Source: Lichina pygmaea
Lineage: Eukaryota; Ascomycota; Lichinomycetes; Lichinales; Lichinaceae
Reading direction: 5' to 3'
NCBI GenBank assembly: GCA_963422465.1
Contig: OY730172.1
Coordinates: forward strand, 620,001 to 684,000
DNA: 64,000 nt
Below, in pieces: positions 11,945-24,849 of the stretch (position 1 is its first letter; every line of letters begins with the position of its first letter). The translations under genes were made by a program, and so were the position numbers. Below the pieces are notes generated by a model that saw only the letters and a list, made by a program, of their open reading frames with translations, had not been told where the DNA came from and did no database searches.

Positions 11945-12471
11945 ACGTACGTATGTAATGCTCTAGGAGACGTGGTCGAGTGCTCGTAGTCCGTACGGTA
12001 TGAAGGACATCTGGTGATCATCGGTTATGATGGTGCCAGGCAACGTACGGAAGTACATACTCGTACTCCGTACGTACCGTCGTGACTGCATCAAAGCAAT
12101 GTCAAGCGCTTTCGAAACATGGGAATTGACAGAAAGCCCATGTTCCGATTCGGCGAGAAAAGAAAAGGAAAGACAGCCCTTCCCTCCCACCATTAAGTCC
12201 CACAATTGAGCTCCTGTGACGGTAGAAATGACTTGGTGCCTCCTAACAGATCCCACCCCAGATGCACCACCGATAAAACGCCTGCTCTATACGGTCCGTA
12301 GTCTCATGGGAGCTGCGACGTAAGCCGAGGACGAGGATGAGGATCACAGCCTCGGTTGGCATCTCGCTCGCTTCCCCCCCCCCCCCCCCGCCGCTCAGCG
12401 GCGACAGCGGCGGTTTCTAGACCCTGGCATGCGCACCGATACCGTAGTACGGTACGTCGCCGTCGCCGGCG
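11945..12471. other. intergenic, 3' flank of the minus-strand Zn2Cys6 gene
   Basis: Contains a 16-base C-run at 12374-12389. No gene is seen. Confidence 0.5.
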
Positions 12472-15138
12472 TCAGTCGTCGGTCATCTCGTCCGGTCCTG
12501 GAGTCGGCTTGCGTTTCCCGGCCCGTCTCTGCAACGGCGGCATGGACGAAGAGGACGAAGACGGGCCCTGGGCGGTCGATCGCATGATGTCATCCCACTT
12601 GTCCACCAACTGATCGAGCACCGTGTCCGAGAACCTGGGGTGGGGCTTGGTCGCTGCTGCTCCGGCGACGGAGCCGGACGCGCCGCCACCGCCGACACGT
12701 TCGCGATCCGTCGGGTCCCACGCGCGCGACTCGAAATCCTCAAAGAGCGGAGCCGTCTCCTTGGGCAGGCTGATCTGCATCTCCTTGGCCGTCTGCTGCA
12801 CCATGCGCAGCACGCCCTTCCCCAGCGTCCATCGACGGGCGAACGAGCGGGCGGCGACGCACAGGTCGATGAAGGCCGCCTGCGACGCCGTCGACCGAAG
12901 ATCCTCCATCAGGATGAAGGCGGCGACGCTGACGAACTGCGTCATCATCACCGTGATGCTGTCGAGACCCCAGTCGCGTCGCAGCATGTCCATGAGCCCG
13001 GCCGTCTCCAGCGCCGATGTCACGCATACCTGATCTGCTTGTCGCGACAGGGACGACCTCGAGCCGGCCGAGGAGGCGGAAGAGGGGGTCGACGATGGAC
13101 TCGCCGTCGCCGTCGCCTTGAGAAATCCGCATATCGTCGACGCGATGTAATGATAGTGCATGCTACGGGACGAGACGGAGGAGAAGGAGGAGGAGACGGT
13201 CAGTACTCGACCGGCCAGAACGCGACGACGAACGACGAACGACGAACGACGACGAACGACGACTATGGCGGTGCGGCTTACTGCAGATCCAAGACATGCG
13301 GCAGCGGGCTCTCGCCCAAGGCGAGACAGCCTGGCATCCGGCCGTACCAGGCCTGCAGGCGGCCGTAGATGCTCTCGAGCGCGGCTTGCTCCGCCTCGCC
13401 TTGGGTCGGTTGGAACTCGTCCGCGAAGAGCAACTCGGCGATGGCGTGGCTGATGTGGGCCACCTCGCACAGCTCCCTGAACAGACAGCCGAGGTGGGTC
13501 GGCCTCGACAGGCCTTGCCTCGGGTAGGGAGACCAGCTGACGCCGGGGGCGCCGTGGTCGTGGGCCGGCATCGGGCTCCGCGGCGGTTTCAGGGGCGACG
13601 GCCTCTGCGACGACATGGACGACAGCCTGGAAGGGAGGAGGGGAGCGGGAGCTCCACTTCAGCGGGGACGCTTCGGCAGCGGGTCTCGGGCCGAGCGCGG
13701 ACCTACGTGGTGATGTTGTAGATGGCCCAGGCCGTCTGTTCGCGCGCGGTCCGCATCTTGAGCGCGGCCTCGTCGACGTCCTTGCCGCCGTCCGGCCACG
13801 GCTCCGGCGCGGTCGAGAAGAGGCCGAGTTCGCGCGCCATGTGGATCGCCTGGTTCATGAAGATGGATCCGAGTTTGTCCTTGCCCATCAGACCGGTGCT
13901 GCCCGCGACACAGAGCGACCGGTCAGCCACCGGTGCGTCCCCTTCTCCGGTCTCGGCCGAGCCCTGCGTCGGCACAGGTCGCAGGAAGCTGCTGACCATG
14001 TGTAGAGGATGCACGCGCCCTGGACGGACGTGAGAGATATCCTGCCCTCCTCGGCCTCCAGACAGCGCTTCGCCTCGGCGTAGAAATGTTCGCCGCTGGA
14101 GCTCGAGTCGCCCGGGGTGGCGAGGGCCTCTGGGTAGTACGAGAACGGCTGTGGCTCGACGAGACGAGGGCGGCGTCTAGGGTCAGCCGGGGGGGCCCTG
14201 AACCAACCAACCAACCAAGCACCCAACGCGGCCCGTGGGCGTGCGAGACCGGGGAAGGGGATCGCATGCACGCACGCAAGCCTCGGCCAACATGATGTTG
14301 ACGAGGAAGGGGGAGCAGAAGTCCGAATCCAGCCGTCCGGATCTCATGTCGTCGACGAACATGTCCCGGTCGAGCCAGTGGAAGTGCGGATACTGCCAGG
14401 TGAACCACAGCGACACCAGGTGCGAGACGAAGCCGTCGTCGTCGGTGACCGTCGTCCAGGGACGGGCCTGGACGCTGACGATGGGCGTGTCGCAGAGCCT
14501 CTGCACGCTCATGGCCGACCGTCCATCTCGGGAGCGAGAGGCGCGGATGCCGGTGCCGGCGTCGGTGCCGGTCCCCGCTGCGATGGCGGTGTCGGTGCCG
14601 AAGCTACCGCCGGACGGCTCCGCGCTCGGACGGCCAGGCTCGGATGGGCCTGGCGAACCCGACGGACTGCCGTCGCCCAGGCTCTCGAGCTGGTCCTCGA
14701 TGCAGAGGCCGACCTCGTCCATGGGCGCGTCGCTGCGGATGAGGTTGAGCACCTGGGCCAGCTGCGAGCGGTCACCCATGCGGATGGTCCTCACCAGGCC
14801 CCGCAGCAGCTCGCGGTCTCGCTCGAGCTCGTCGAGCTTGCGCTTGACGGCGATCTTGCGCCGGCCGTCGAGCGTGCCGTCGACGACGCAGTCGATCTTG
14901 TTCGCGACGCACCTCTCGCACGGCGGACCTCCGGTGCACTAAGGATCCGGGATCTTCAGTCTGGCCCAACGTCGAAGTCGATCGAGGGTGCGGCCGCTTT
15001 CCTCCTCCTGCCTGCATGCCTTACCTTGACCCGGCGACCTCGACAGGCGGCGCATGCCGTCGACGTCCGCGTCGCCCTGCTGCTCGCCAGCGGCGGCCTC
15101 TCGGAGCGACCTGGCGCCACCGGTCGATTCGGTGTCAT
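12472..15138 (-). CDS. Zn2Cys6 transcription factor with fungal-specific MHR domain
   Basis: Six exons on the minus strand: 15025-15138, 14276-14938, 13997-14148, 13707-13898, 13282-13626 and 12472-13162, giving about 718 aa. All introns are GT-AG, 80-127 bp, and the phases agree. The zinc cluster spans intron 1: CAACRGRRVK | CTGGPPCERCVANKIDC (Cys 29, 32, 39, 45, 48, 55). A coil (KRKLDELERDRELLRGL) follows. The MHR is clear: DDDGFVSHLVSLWFTW, FCSPFLVNIMLAEAC, YYPEALATPGDSSSSGEHF, GKDKLGSIFMNQAIHMAREL and, across intron 5, LHMHYH. This layout is the common Zn2Cys6-MHR class; I cannot name the ortholog. Intron 5 contains an ACG-rich tandem repeat. Target genes are unknown and none is obvious nearby. 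Confidence 0.85.
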
Positions 15139-17926
15139 GATGGTTGGCCCCTCGACGTGCCTCGCGTGAGGAGCTTAGGATGAGAGCGTGCGTGCGTGGG
15201 TGCTCTGCTTCGCTACGCCAATGCGTGGCGCCGTCGTCGCTGCTCAGGAGTCAGCCGGTCGAGCTCGAGCTCGAGGAAAACTCGGTCCCGTCGGCCATGA
15301 GATCAGCGACGGGCGATCGCGGGATCGGCAACAGCTTATAAGGTCCCCCCCCTGTCCGGAGTCGTCCTTCGGTCCTATACCGGTCCTGGCCTGGCCCTAC
15401 TGTAGCTCCGTCCACCGTCGTGTTTTTGGGAACAGGGGGGGGGATCAGCGGCTCCAGTGAAGAAAAGCAGCAACACCTGGGCGCCCAACGTGCGTTTCTC
15501 CGTAGCGGGGCTACGAGTATTCAGCGATCCGCCGATACGGGGTGCGTGACGGCGACCGCTGGAGAAGGACCGGGAGGAGGAGGAGGAGGAAGCGGGCAAG
15601 GAAAGTGCAGCCGGACCCCCGGCGGAAAAGGATTGCCGCGATGCCCGCGGCGCGGTCATCGTATGTTAGCAGGCGCTTCCCCCCTAACCGTAGACGTCGC
15701 CAATGGCAGCAGGCGCCGCTAGCACTGCACCGGTCGCCTGTAGCGCAGGGTGGAGAATCCTAGCAGCGTAGGTCACGACGTCCCCGTGGGCGGCTCGTCG
15801 AGCAGCTGGGGGCCCGTTGAGATGCGGCTAATTGATCCGCGCGCCTTTCTTCTTCCTTCGCCGTCGCGCCACCGTACGGGACGACGAATCGGATCTTGGC
15901 CGTCTCCATCTCCTCTCGAACCGGATCGTTATGGTCGCATAATCACCTCATTCTCTCTCCAGCGACAGCGTCGGAGCCGAGATCTTGCGTCTGGTCGACG
16001 AGAAGACGACGTCTTGCTGGCTATCTCCTGAGGCCGCTGCCGATGCCTATTCTTAGCGGCTGCTCTATGCCCTGCCGTCCTTCCCCGCGTCATAAAGGCT
16101 CGTGGGTCGGTGAGGCCGAATTCACCCATTTCGTGTTTCAATCTCGCCTATCTCGTTCAACCCGTGACCCGGCTTTCGACCAGATGTCGGTCCATGTGAC
16201 AGTGACGCAAAGATGCTCCAAACGCATCCTCGCGTCTGTCTCGTATCGCACTCGCATTTGACTAAGCGACATATCACGTGACCGGCTGCGACGAGACCTA
16301 GCCGTCGGATCTTGGTGTGTCTCGGCGTCCTGACGCTGTTCGCCATCAGCGTCGTCGCAACTTGTTTTTCGTGTTTCGTACCGAGCGGAACACATCACCG
16401 TACCGTAAATAGCCCTGTTGTTTGAAGTTCTCCTCCGGCCGTGGCCTAAGCGGTCACCACGTTCAGGCCCTGCCATGTTTCAACTCGTCGCACGTACTGG
16501 TCCCGATGCTAGTCGAAGGCTATACCGAGCGCAGCTCTGACCGGTAAAACCGACCGACATGTTGCGGCAGCCATGATCCCAGACTTGATCTTTGACCCTT
16601 GATCAAGGCATACTCAGCGCTGGAATCCTTCGCCTTCTGCCAGTCCGTAGCTTGACGGTGTCGGCTGGTAATCAGCACCGTTCCACAGGCAGAAGCATGC
16701 ATCGAGGGGAGCGTTGGGCTCATCCCTCGTTCGATGCGGTTGCATCAGGCGCAAGCGGCGTCTGTGAGTTGTCTTCGTACCAGCACTACGTAGCTTTGGA
16801 GTGCGTTGTTTGAAAAGTCCTGTGCCAGTTTCTGCGCATATTGTCCTCTGATCTGCAGACGTAGCCGAGAATCAGCATCTCAAGGATGACTCACTCTTGA
16901 CTCTGCCCTGTTGACCCGCCAGCTACGGACAGCTGAATGAAACCAAGAAATGTCGTGACGGATGTACAAGGGTATCGTGAGTCCAATGGCTGAGCCATGA
17001 CTTGGTGGTCACCAAGTGGCAGCGCACTTGCTAGCCAGCACTGGCAATCCTCATGACCTCTGACTGCAAGCACATGGAGAGCATCTGGCACCACACACCT
17101 GCCCTTCACAGTTTCAAGTGGTGCTTGTCCCCCCACCAACCTGTGCTGCTGCGCAAGCTTGGTGTGGAGCAAACATGTCTCTTGGCACTGTAAGGAGGGT
17201 CCAAGCAGCTACAGCTACTTGCCACACCACTACTTCACTGAAAACAAGTACAAGTAGAAGTGTAAGTTGTGGAAAAGACCACTTGCATGTGGAAGAACCA
17301 GGGCTCGTCGGCTCAACTGTGTGGTAGCTCTCGACAGAGAGAGAGAGCTACCTTGGGATCTTCCCCAGTTCAATGTAGATGAGTGTTGGAGCTATGGCAG
17401 CCAAGAGGACGTGTGTCGATACGATATGTACTACAGACGTAGTACTGCGAGGACGGTACTGTAGTGAGATGGAACAGAGTTATTTTCAGACATCACGTAG
17501 CCTGTGTGAGGAAAGCTACAGTTGGAAGGACGCCAAGCACAATGGCCAGAGATATCAAGCCGACTACACTCAACTGTGACGGGGCTTACTACGAGGAGAC
17601 ATCGGACAACTTCCTAGTCCCTGGTTCAGTAAGAATCCCCGCGATGTTTCTAGCTAGGAAGCGAAAACAATTTTGTGCGTGTGTCGGAGCAACGTTTTTC
17701 CGCTCCGGCGGCCTTCTGGTCTTCCACCGATCGGCCGATGACTAATCGGTGGCCGGTTGTGATGCGTTCGGCTCTATCAGTCTCCTCTTCGGGTTTAGCC
17801 CTACTGGGATACCACGGAAGAACTTCTGTAGGGGTATCGGCGTGCAGCCGCGGTAGAAGGTTTTAGGGATCGAAAAAAGCTGTTCTCTTCCACCACTATC
17901 GGCCAGCACCTTGACGGCCAGCGGCT
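15139..17926. other. 2.8 kb intergenic stretch, no gene recognised
   Basis: The left end is the promoter of the minus-strand regulator, the right end that of the RNB gene. Short open frames between 15188 and 17866 show no domain, no conserved start context and no consistent codon use on either strand. A short GA-rich inverted segment (GTAGCTCTCGACAGAGAGAGAGAGCTAC) lies near 17322-17351. Confidence 0.5.
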
Positions 17927-20918
17927 ATGTACCCTTCACCGTCACTGTGCTGGAGATGCTTCCTGAGAACGCGCCGAGAGACTACTGTTCCGATTTCAAG
18001 ACTTCAGAGCTGGTCCGCATCAAGAGCCTTTGTCGGCGCACTCGTCGTGCGCCCGGATGTCCATCTTCAGACACGACGTCGGCAGTCGACCGCGGTTCGT
18101 TTCCTACTCGGACATCTCGCCGTTTGAGACAGCCCCCGGCTGACCGAAGAGGACAGGCCGCCGAGTCCAAAGCCCAGACGTCGAACGAGGCCGTCGATGA
18201 CTTGTTGGGAGATATCTTCGGCGATGGTAGACCTTCGCCATCGACAGCCGCCCCGGATTCGAGACGATCCCCGGAGGATCTCGATGCCAAGGTGATGCTT
18301 GATCCCACAAGCAAGGTACAGGGAGCGCCGGAGTCAGCCATTCGAAGACGTCTACGGCAATGGCGTGGCCAGGGCATCGAGACGGGGCCAGATGTCCTGG
18401 CCGAATCGCCTGCGGCGGTGGATGCCGAGGAGAGCTCGGGGCCACCTCCACAGGCGGCTGTCGAGGTCGAGTCGGACACCGCATCGGAAGCGGTACTCGA
18501 CACGGCTCTGCAGAATCAGGTCGGCATCCAAGATCGAGATGGAGATGTCGTGGAACCTGTGGCGGGCGAAGACCAGCATCTCATCACGGGCGACCTCGTG
18601 GAGATTCCGTACGTTGATGATCCGAAGCCTCTTGATCGTCAACACTACCTCTACACCGAGTGGCTGTGCTGACCATCCGCAATAGGCCCTTTTCAGACAG
18701 GCCCGAGGGGTCCCTAGCAATCTACATCAAACACGAAGAGCGGTTCTGCCATTGCTTTCTCATCGGCGGTGTGTGGTTACATCGCCGGCCCAGAGAATTC
18801 AACTTTGCCGTTCCAAGATTTGCGCCGGTCTCACAGGCCAGAGCCCTCATCCCCTACATACCCTTGATGAGCAAGACTCGCGCAAAGGAGACCCAGAGCG
18901 TCAACGCGGCGGTGCCACGCGAGCTTGGAGCCCCGTTGAACGAGCTGATGGTCAAGTTTCAAAGACGGGCCGATGCCACGTACCGGAAGTTTTCCGCCGC
19001 CCTGGACAACGCCCACGATGCCGTTGCCGACGAGACCGTAGTCCGTTTCGTGACCCTTCCCGATATAGCCGACGCTGTGTTCGGCGACGATCTTCCTCGG
19101 GAGAAGCGCTCACCGCCCGACATGTATGCGCTGCACAAGGTTCTGTTACGAGACGGGTCTGGATTCTTCGCCGAGCGGAACAATCATCGACGGTCCGAGC
19201 TGTTCGAGGTACGGCCCAAGGAGGAGGTGCGCCAGTTCAAGATGGTCGAGGCCTGGTTCAGACAGTACCACGAGGCACAGCTCGCGGAACGAACCCGTCA
19301 GACCGTCGGCTCTGCCGGCGTCCGTCGTCCCGAAGGCGAAGATCTTTCGAGGCCCGTCCGGTCGACGCTCGCCTCCAAGGGTTCCGATCTGCCCATGGCT
19401 CGCTTTCTCGACGTGGCGCGGAGCTTGATCGTGAGCAGTCGCCGGATGCGCACCCCAACGAAGATGAGTACGGCCCTCTCCACTTCGGTCGGTCGCGGCG
19501 TCGGCGGCGACGCAGACCGCCCCGTTCGCATGGTCGACACCGGCGTCACCTTCTCCGACACGGACCGGGTCATCGTTCGCTTCATCCGAGCCTGGTCCGG
19601 CACGAACGGGATCCGGGCCAGATCCCGGTCCAGCTCGCTGAGCTCGTTGATCCTCCGAGCCTCGGGCATGTATCGGGGCTACAGCCTCGACCAAGCGACC
19701 GGCTACCTCTTCCTGCAAGAGATCGGAGTCTACACGCCGTGGGAGAACCGCTTCGTGTTGGGCGACCGGTTCCACCTCGCCAACCCAAGCCGTTTCGGTC
19801 AGTCGCCAGCGCGGCCGAAGCGCGACGGAGAGGCGGACGACTTCGAAGGCCTGGAGGATCGCATGGCGGGCCTGCGCAGGGACCTGGGCGACACGGCGGT
19901 CTACTGCATCGACAGGAGAGGGTCCAACGACGTCGAAGACGGCGTCTCGATCGAACGGGTGCCCGGACCGGTCGAGTCGTACTGGCTGCACACTCACGTC
20001 GCCCATCCGACCGCCTTCGTCGATCCGTCTCACCCGATCGCTCTGCGGGCTAGGCGCCAGATCGTGACGATGTACCTCCCCGAGGGCGTGTACCCGATGC
20101 TGCCGGGCGACTGGGTGGACCGTCGTCTACGCCTCGCTCCAGACAGACCGGTCCTGACCTTCAGCGTGCGGGTCGATGCCGAAGGTACGATCCTCGAGGA
20201 GCGTATCGCGCCGGGGAGGGTCCGGAACGTCATCTACGTCGACCCCGCCTCGTTGAACAGGGACCTCGAGGCCGGGACGGCCGGGCTCTCTCACGACGAC
20301 AAGCTGTGGGTCACGGTCGGGGCGGCAAGACAATGGATCGGGGGCCTCAACCTGCGCAGCCTCGACGAGCTCGAGCCGCAGCAGCAGGACGACCTGAGGC
20401 GGCTCCTGTCTCTCTGCAGGGTGCTCAACCGACGTCGGGCGCCTCCGGAGAGGACAAGGTTCAGCTACCTCATGCGGAACCTCACCGTCTTCCGAGGCGA
20501 CGAGGCCGGGGCGGAGATGGATCGGCGCGACGGCGGCCGAGCGCTCTTCTGGGCGGGCGACCCGGGCATCCGGCTGGCGACGTGGCGGTGGGAGAGCATG
20601 GGCCCGGGGACCATGGGCGTCGAGCGCGCGCACCAGCTGCTGGCGGAGCTCATGGTCGTGGCCTCGCAGACGGCGGCGCGTTTCTGTCACGCTCGCGGCA
20701 TCCCGGCGCCCTTCCGCGGCTCGGTCGGACGGAACCTCGAGAGCACGGCGCAGACGCCGGACAATCACCGCTTCCTCTCGTCGTACTCGGCCCAGCCGGT
20801 CCGACACGACACGATGAACGTCGACATGTACGTCCGGTCGACGAGCCCGCTGCGGCGCTTCAGCGACATGATCACGCACTGGCAGATTGACGCCGCGCTC
20901 CGACACGAAGCCGGCGCG

Positions 20919-20978
<60 letters not shown>

Positions 20979-21416
20979 TCGTCGTCGTCGGAGGCCGTCG
21001 TCCCCTTCTCGCGCGCCGACATCGAGAGCACGAATCGATGGCTCGAGCTCCGGGCCAAGTTCCTCACCGACGTGGGCACGAGGTCGCAGCAACATTGGCT
21101 CTGTCAGCTCCTGATCCGAGCCGTCTTCCTCCGGGAGACCGACTTCCCACGCCTGCTCCCTTGCTTCATCACCGAGACGAACAACTTCCGTGGCTGCGTC
21201 GTCGGCTGCCTCAAGGACATCCAGCTGCTGTGTCGGGTCGAATTGGTGCCCGGGCTGACGGCGCCGACCGTCGCCCGTTACGACGAGTTCGAGGTCGAGA
21301 TTGTGCGGATCAACGCCTACGCCTGCGTCATCGAGGTGCGGCCCGTACGCCTGATCCGGCGGGCCGAGGAGCAGGCGGAACTGGACCTCTGGCGCATGAG
21401 CCAGCTGGGATTCTGA
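17927..21416 (+). CDS. cyt-4: mitochondrial RNase II-like (RNB) protein, CYT-4/Dss1 family
   Basis: Exons are 17927-18094, 18157-18608 and 18686-21416, about 1,116 aa. The introns (62 and 77 bp) have CTGAC branch-like motifs and keep frame. The first exon is rich in Arg/Ser with no acidic residues at first (FLRTRRETTVPISRLQS) and ends RRRQSTA, a typical mitochondrial presequence. The RNB core starts near AVYCIDRRGSNDVEDGVSIE (about residue 610) and runs through HTHVAHPTAFVDPSHPI, AARFCHARGIPAPFRG and VRSTSPLRRFSDMITHWQI. CYT-4/Dss1 proteins process and degrade mitochondrial RNA. Two oddities: the acidic metal-binding quartet reads D..D.ED instead of D..D.DD, and a GAC/ACG microsatellite adds about 20 Thr just after the last catalytic motif. 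An alternative start at 17911 in another frame lacks the presequence. Confidence 0.85.
20920..20980. repeat. in-frame ACG trinucleotide repeat coding poly-Thr
   Basis: About 20 ACG codons inside the RNB domain gene, followed by a TCG run coding Ser. The repeat length is a multiple of three and keeps the frame open. Confidence 0.95.
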
Positions 21417-22407
21417 TCGAGCGTCGTCCTACATCCGCCGCATCTATCTATCCGCATCTATCTATCACGCGTGCCCGTTCCCGACCAGCTCCCGTCCCAG
21501 ATCGCATGCACACGAACGCGGTCATGAACACGTCGGGCACGCGGTCCGGCCGGATCAGGGGGTCGATGGCGAGGATGGCAGCCAGCCACAGTCAACCAGG
21601 ATCGATGCGACCTCCTGCGTGCGAGCCAGCCACGTCGGCGTTCCTCGTCGCGTCGACGCGCCGTGCGATGCCTCTCCCTCGAGCCCATTGCGAGTCTACG
21701 GGTGGTTTGCGTCGCAGCGCCGGACCGCTACATCGTATGCCCCTGGTGTGCGCCGCCGGAGCGCTGCCACCGCGACCGGCCAGGCTCTCGACGACCGCCA
21801 TCTCAGACATTGGCCCTACCGCGCGGCTCGCCAAGAAAAGTCTCCATCGTCATCGTCAACACCATCAGTCTCGGTTCGGATCCGGTCTCGGCAGGTCTCT
21901 GCGCCGAGAGTGATGTTTTCCCTTGCCATGCGCCAATGTTGGCGTAGTCACAAGACACCGTCGATCAGCCTCAATCCCGTACGGCAGACGACCTCGGGCC
22001 AACGAACCGTTCTGCCAGCCTCGTCGCAGTGCCTGAGAGCAAGTGGGCGGCGAGGGTCTAGACTCTGCCGACACCGCCAGAAGCGCCAGGTCGAGTAGAT
22101 CGTGGTGGCATGCTCTGGGTGCGTGTAACATGTAGCTGTTGGCAACGACGCTACTTCGCAGCGCAGACCTTTGTTTATTCAAGAATGAAGCCTACAATCT
22201 GCCGCGTCGATGTATGCACTCGATAAGCATGCGGACTCGCCGGGTCGGAGAGCTGTTGGTCAGCCGCGGCAGCTTAAGATGCCTGCATCTCGTCAATCTA
22301 AAACAGATCACACTTGCAGGTGTTCTCGCGGCTTGTCCCGGATACGGGTTGCCGAGTTCTGTGTTCTACTTTTGTACTCTACCGTGCGTCTCGGACAGCC
22401 ATCTTGG

Positions 22408-22408
<1 letters not shown>

Positions 22409-22460
<52 letters not shown>

Positions 22461-22466
22461 CTCTCT
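22409..22466. repeat. CT dinucleotide microsatellite
   Basis: Pure CT from about 22409 to 22450, then imperfect TCTCTG units. Confidence 0.9.
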
Positions 22467-23103
22467 GTGTGTGCTCGTCCCGGTCCACGCGCTCAACTGT
22501 CCATCTTACCGTGCTAGTCACTGCGAGTATCGTGTACGTAAAGCACGTATGTACAGTACCGAGGTACGATGGGATCGCGCCTCATCGTCATCGCGAACAT
22601 CGTCGTCGTCAGAGTTCCCCATCTGCAGTGTGTGCCGCATGGGGTTTTTCATGCCGCGGCAGGGTATTTTCAAAGGTGAGGCGCTCCACCGGAGGCGATC
22701 TCTGGAGACGAGGCGCGCACGGCCCCGAAGATTGCCCTGAGGGGGAAAGGGGGGAGTGCTGTCTTCGGCCTGATTCCGGAGTACGGGAGCACGGAACGGT
22801 CGATGCTTCGAACGGGACGACGCTGCAGCGCAGACGGAGCAGAGAGGCCGAAGACGAACCTGAAGCAGGACCGCGACCAGGACTGCGACCATGACCAGAA
22901 GCAGGCGCACTCGACGAGGAACATCCCGGACCCCAAGACGAACTGGTCGGGGAGGGAAGGGGAGGGGAGGGGGGGAGCGGCTTGCCAACGCACGTCTCAA
23001 CCCTCAAGCCCCGGTCGTCGGTGACATGCAGCGTCGTACGTTTGAGGTATGGGCCTGTCTGTCCGTCCGTCACAGCAAGACGGGGACGGAGATGTTGCCG
23101 TCG

Positions 23104-23136
23104 TGGAGGAGGAGGAGGAGGAGGAGGAGGAGGAGG
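23104..23136. repeat. GGA trinucleotide repeat
   Basis: About eleven tandem GGA units. Confidence 0.9.
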
Positions 23137-23213
23137 GAGAGTGGCGCACGCCTCTCACTTTTGTTGGACGGTGGCATGGCAGTCGTTCATAGGAGCACTC
23201 CGTACTGTTGTCG

Positions 23214-23270
23214 GTATTGGTATTGGTATTGGTATTGGTATTGGTATCGGTATCGGTATCGGTATCGGTG
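23214..23270. repeat. GGTATT / GGTATC hexamer array
   Basis: Tandem hexamers. The left five units read GGTATT and the right four GGTATC, so the array contains two homogeneous sub-blocks that differ by one base. Confidence 0.9.
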
Positions 23271-23390
23271 TCCTTACTCCATTCCAGTTCCACTCCGGGT
23301 CTCCCGAAGGCACACAGCAGTCTCTCTCTCTCGACTCGGATCCGAACAGGAGAGAGATTGGCCTTGCAGGCTTCCCGCACTAGTGCCGGG

Positions 23391-23450
23391 TCCCCGGCTT
23401 CGAGTCCCCGGCTTCGAGTCCCCGGCTTCGAGTCCCCGGCTTCGAGTCCC
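23391..23450. repeat. 14-mer minisatellite
   Basis: About four perfect tandem copies of CCCCGGCTTCGAGT with no spacer between units. Confidence 0.9.
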
Positions 23451-24812
23451 CGGCGCGCGCGCCTGCGGATGGCAGTGGGAGACAGCAAATCGTGTCATGC
23501 CGTCCTGGACCGCCCTCGCTTCTCTAGGGAACGCGTGCAACTGCGCCAGGCGCTTGTCTCTACTACCGGTACTGAACTTCCAGCGGCTAACCTCAGACCC
23601 CCCCCCCCCGGGCAGGCGCCGCCCTCACGACGTGCTTCCTCCGTCTCACCCTTCTCACCCAGTTCTCCTGGGCCCGGGATCAGCTCCCCTCCGCCTGACT
23701 GTCGCACGGTCACTCTCCTTGTTTACAGTATCTCGGTAGGTAGGTAAGAGGGGGCCCGACCAGGGGCGGCAGGGGAGGTTCTTGACTCTAAGGATCAGGT
23801 GACTGGATCACATGACCTCGGGGTTTTTCCTTGTATAATCTAGGCTAGCCTTAGGTCGGGGTAGGAATACTCCGTACATACTCCATTCCAGTACAGTACC
23901 AGAAATCTAGACGATGCTCGGTCAACCAAACAGTACCGTACCGTATCAGGTAAGAAAACCCCTAGGGCCAGCACAAGGTGAAACCCCTCCCTCCGTAGTG
24001 TCCAGTCGGTACTATCCTGCCGAGAACCGATGGAACAAAGGAGGGCGGGCACTTCTATCTGGCTCGGTAGGCTATGGTACGTAGAGGGCTTTGCGCTCCT
24101 TCTACAAAGCTGGTAATACGTACGTTACGTACTTGGATGTCGACGTTTCTTTGTCCCGCTACCGTAATTGATTGTTCCCACCTTTGTTTCAAGTGAGAAA
24201 AGATGGGTGAGGTTGGAGAGGGAGATTGTTCACGGGAGTAAAATGCGTTGGCAGATCCACGATGACCATTTCTGTACGGTGATCAGTGGCCGTCCAGTCC
24301 TGTTGGACGATGATCGATCCAGACTTTGTATATTGTAGTTTTCTCTTTACGGGGGTTCGTGGTCACAGTTGCTAATTACGGTACTTCCGTCTACAGTACG
24401 ATCGGGTTCTTCTTTTGTTTTGGATCCGTATCTTTTGGGGCTCAACTTCAAGGTGTCATGATCTCCGATAGGAGTCGGCCCGGGGGGAGGGTCATCGTCA
24501 GTTACCGTCACATGATGGAGTGGGAGACTGTAGGAGGATAATCGCGATTAGATGTGTGGATGGGACATCAATTCAGGAGACTGAAATTTCGACAGTATGA
24601 AGACATTTCATATCATGAAACAAGACTCGAGATTCGAAAGAAACATTCCCCCCCCCTTTGCTGTGATGTTGGTGAGTGTGGTACAGTAGTAGCCCGGCAG
24701 ATACCTGGTTTCAGGGACGATACAGTGCCTACTCTAGCATGTCTAGTTGCCGGCCAGCTGCAGAATGATCAAAGGTCTTGTTGAGATCTCTCCGTACGTG
24801 AGAAAGCCTCGC

Positions 24813-24849
<37 letters not shown>

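Larger units (their letters stand above)
21417..24800. other. gene-poor, repeat-rich intergenic DNA (left half)
   Basis: No open frame here has a recognisable domain or convincing splice structure. It holds CT, GGA, hexamer and 14-mer tandem repeats listed separately, plus ATACTCCGTAC at 23868-23878. Several long frames exist only because the repeats lack stops. Confidence 0.5.

Noticed and set aside
16891-17172. A 93-codon minus-strand frame that looked like a transposase remnant
   Set aside because: No catalytic motif, no terminal repeats and no second copy in the window.
23391-23450. Short regularly repeated unit that could be mistaken for a CRISPR-like array
   Set aside because: The 14-mers are directly tandem with no spacers, and the genome is eukaryotic.
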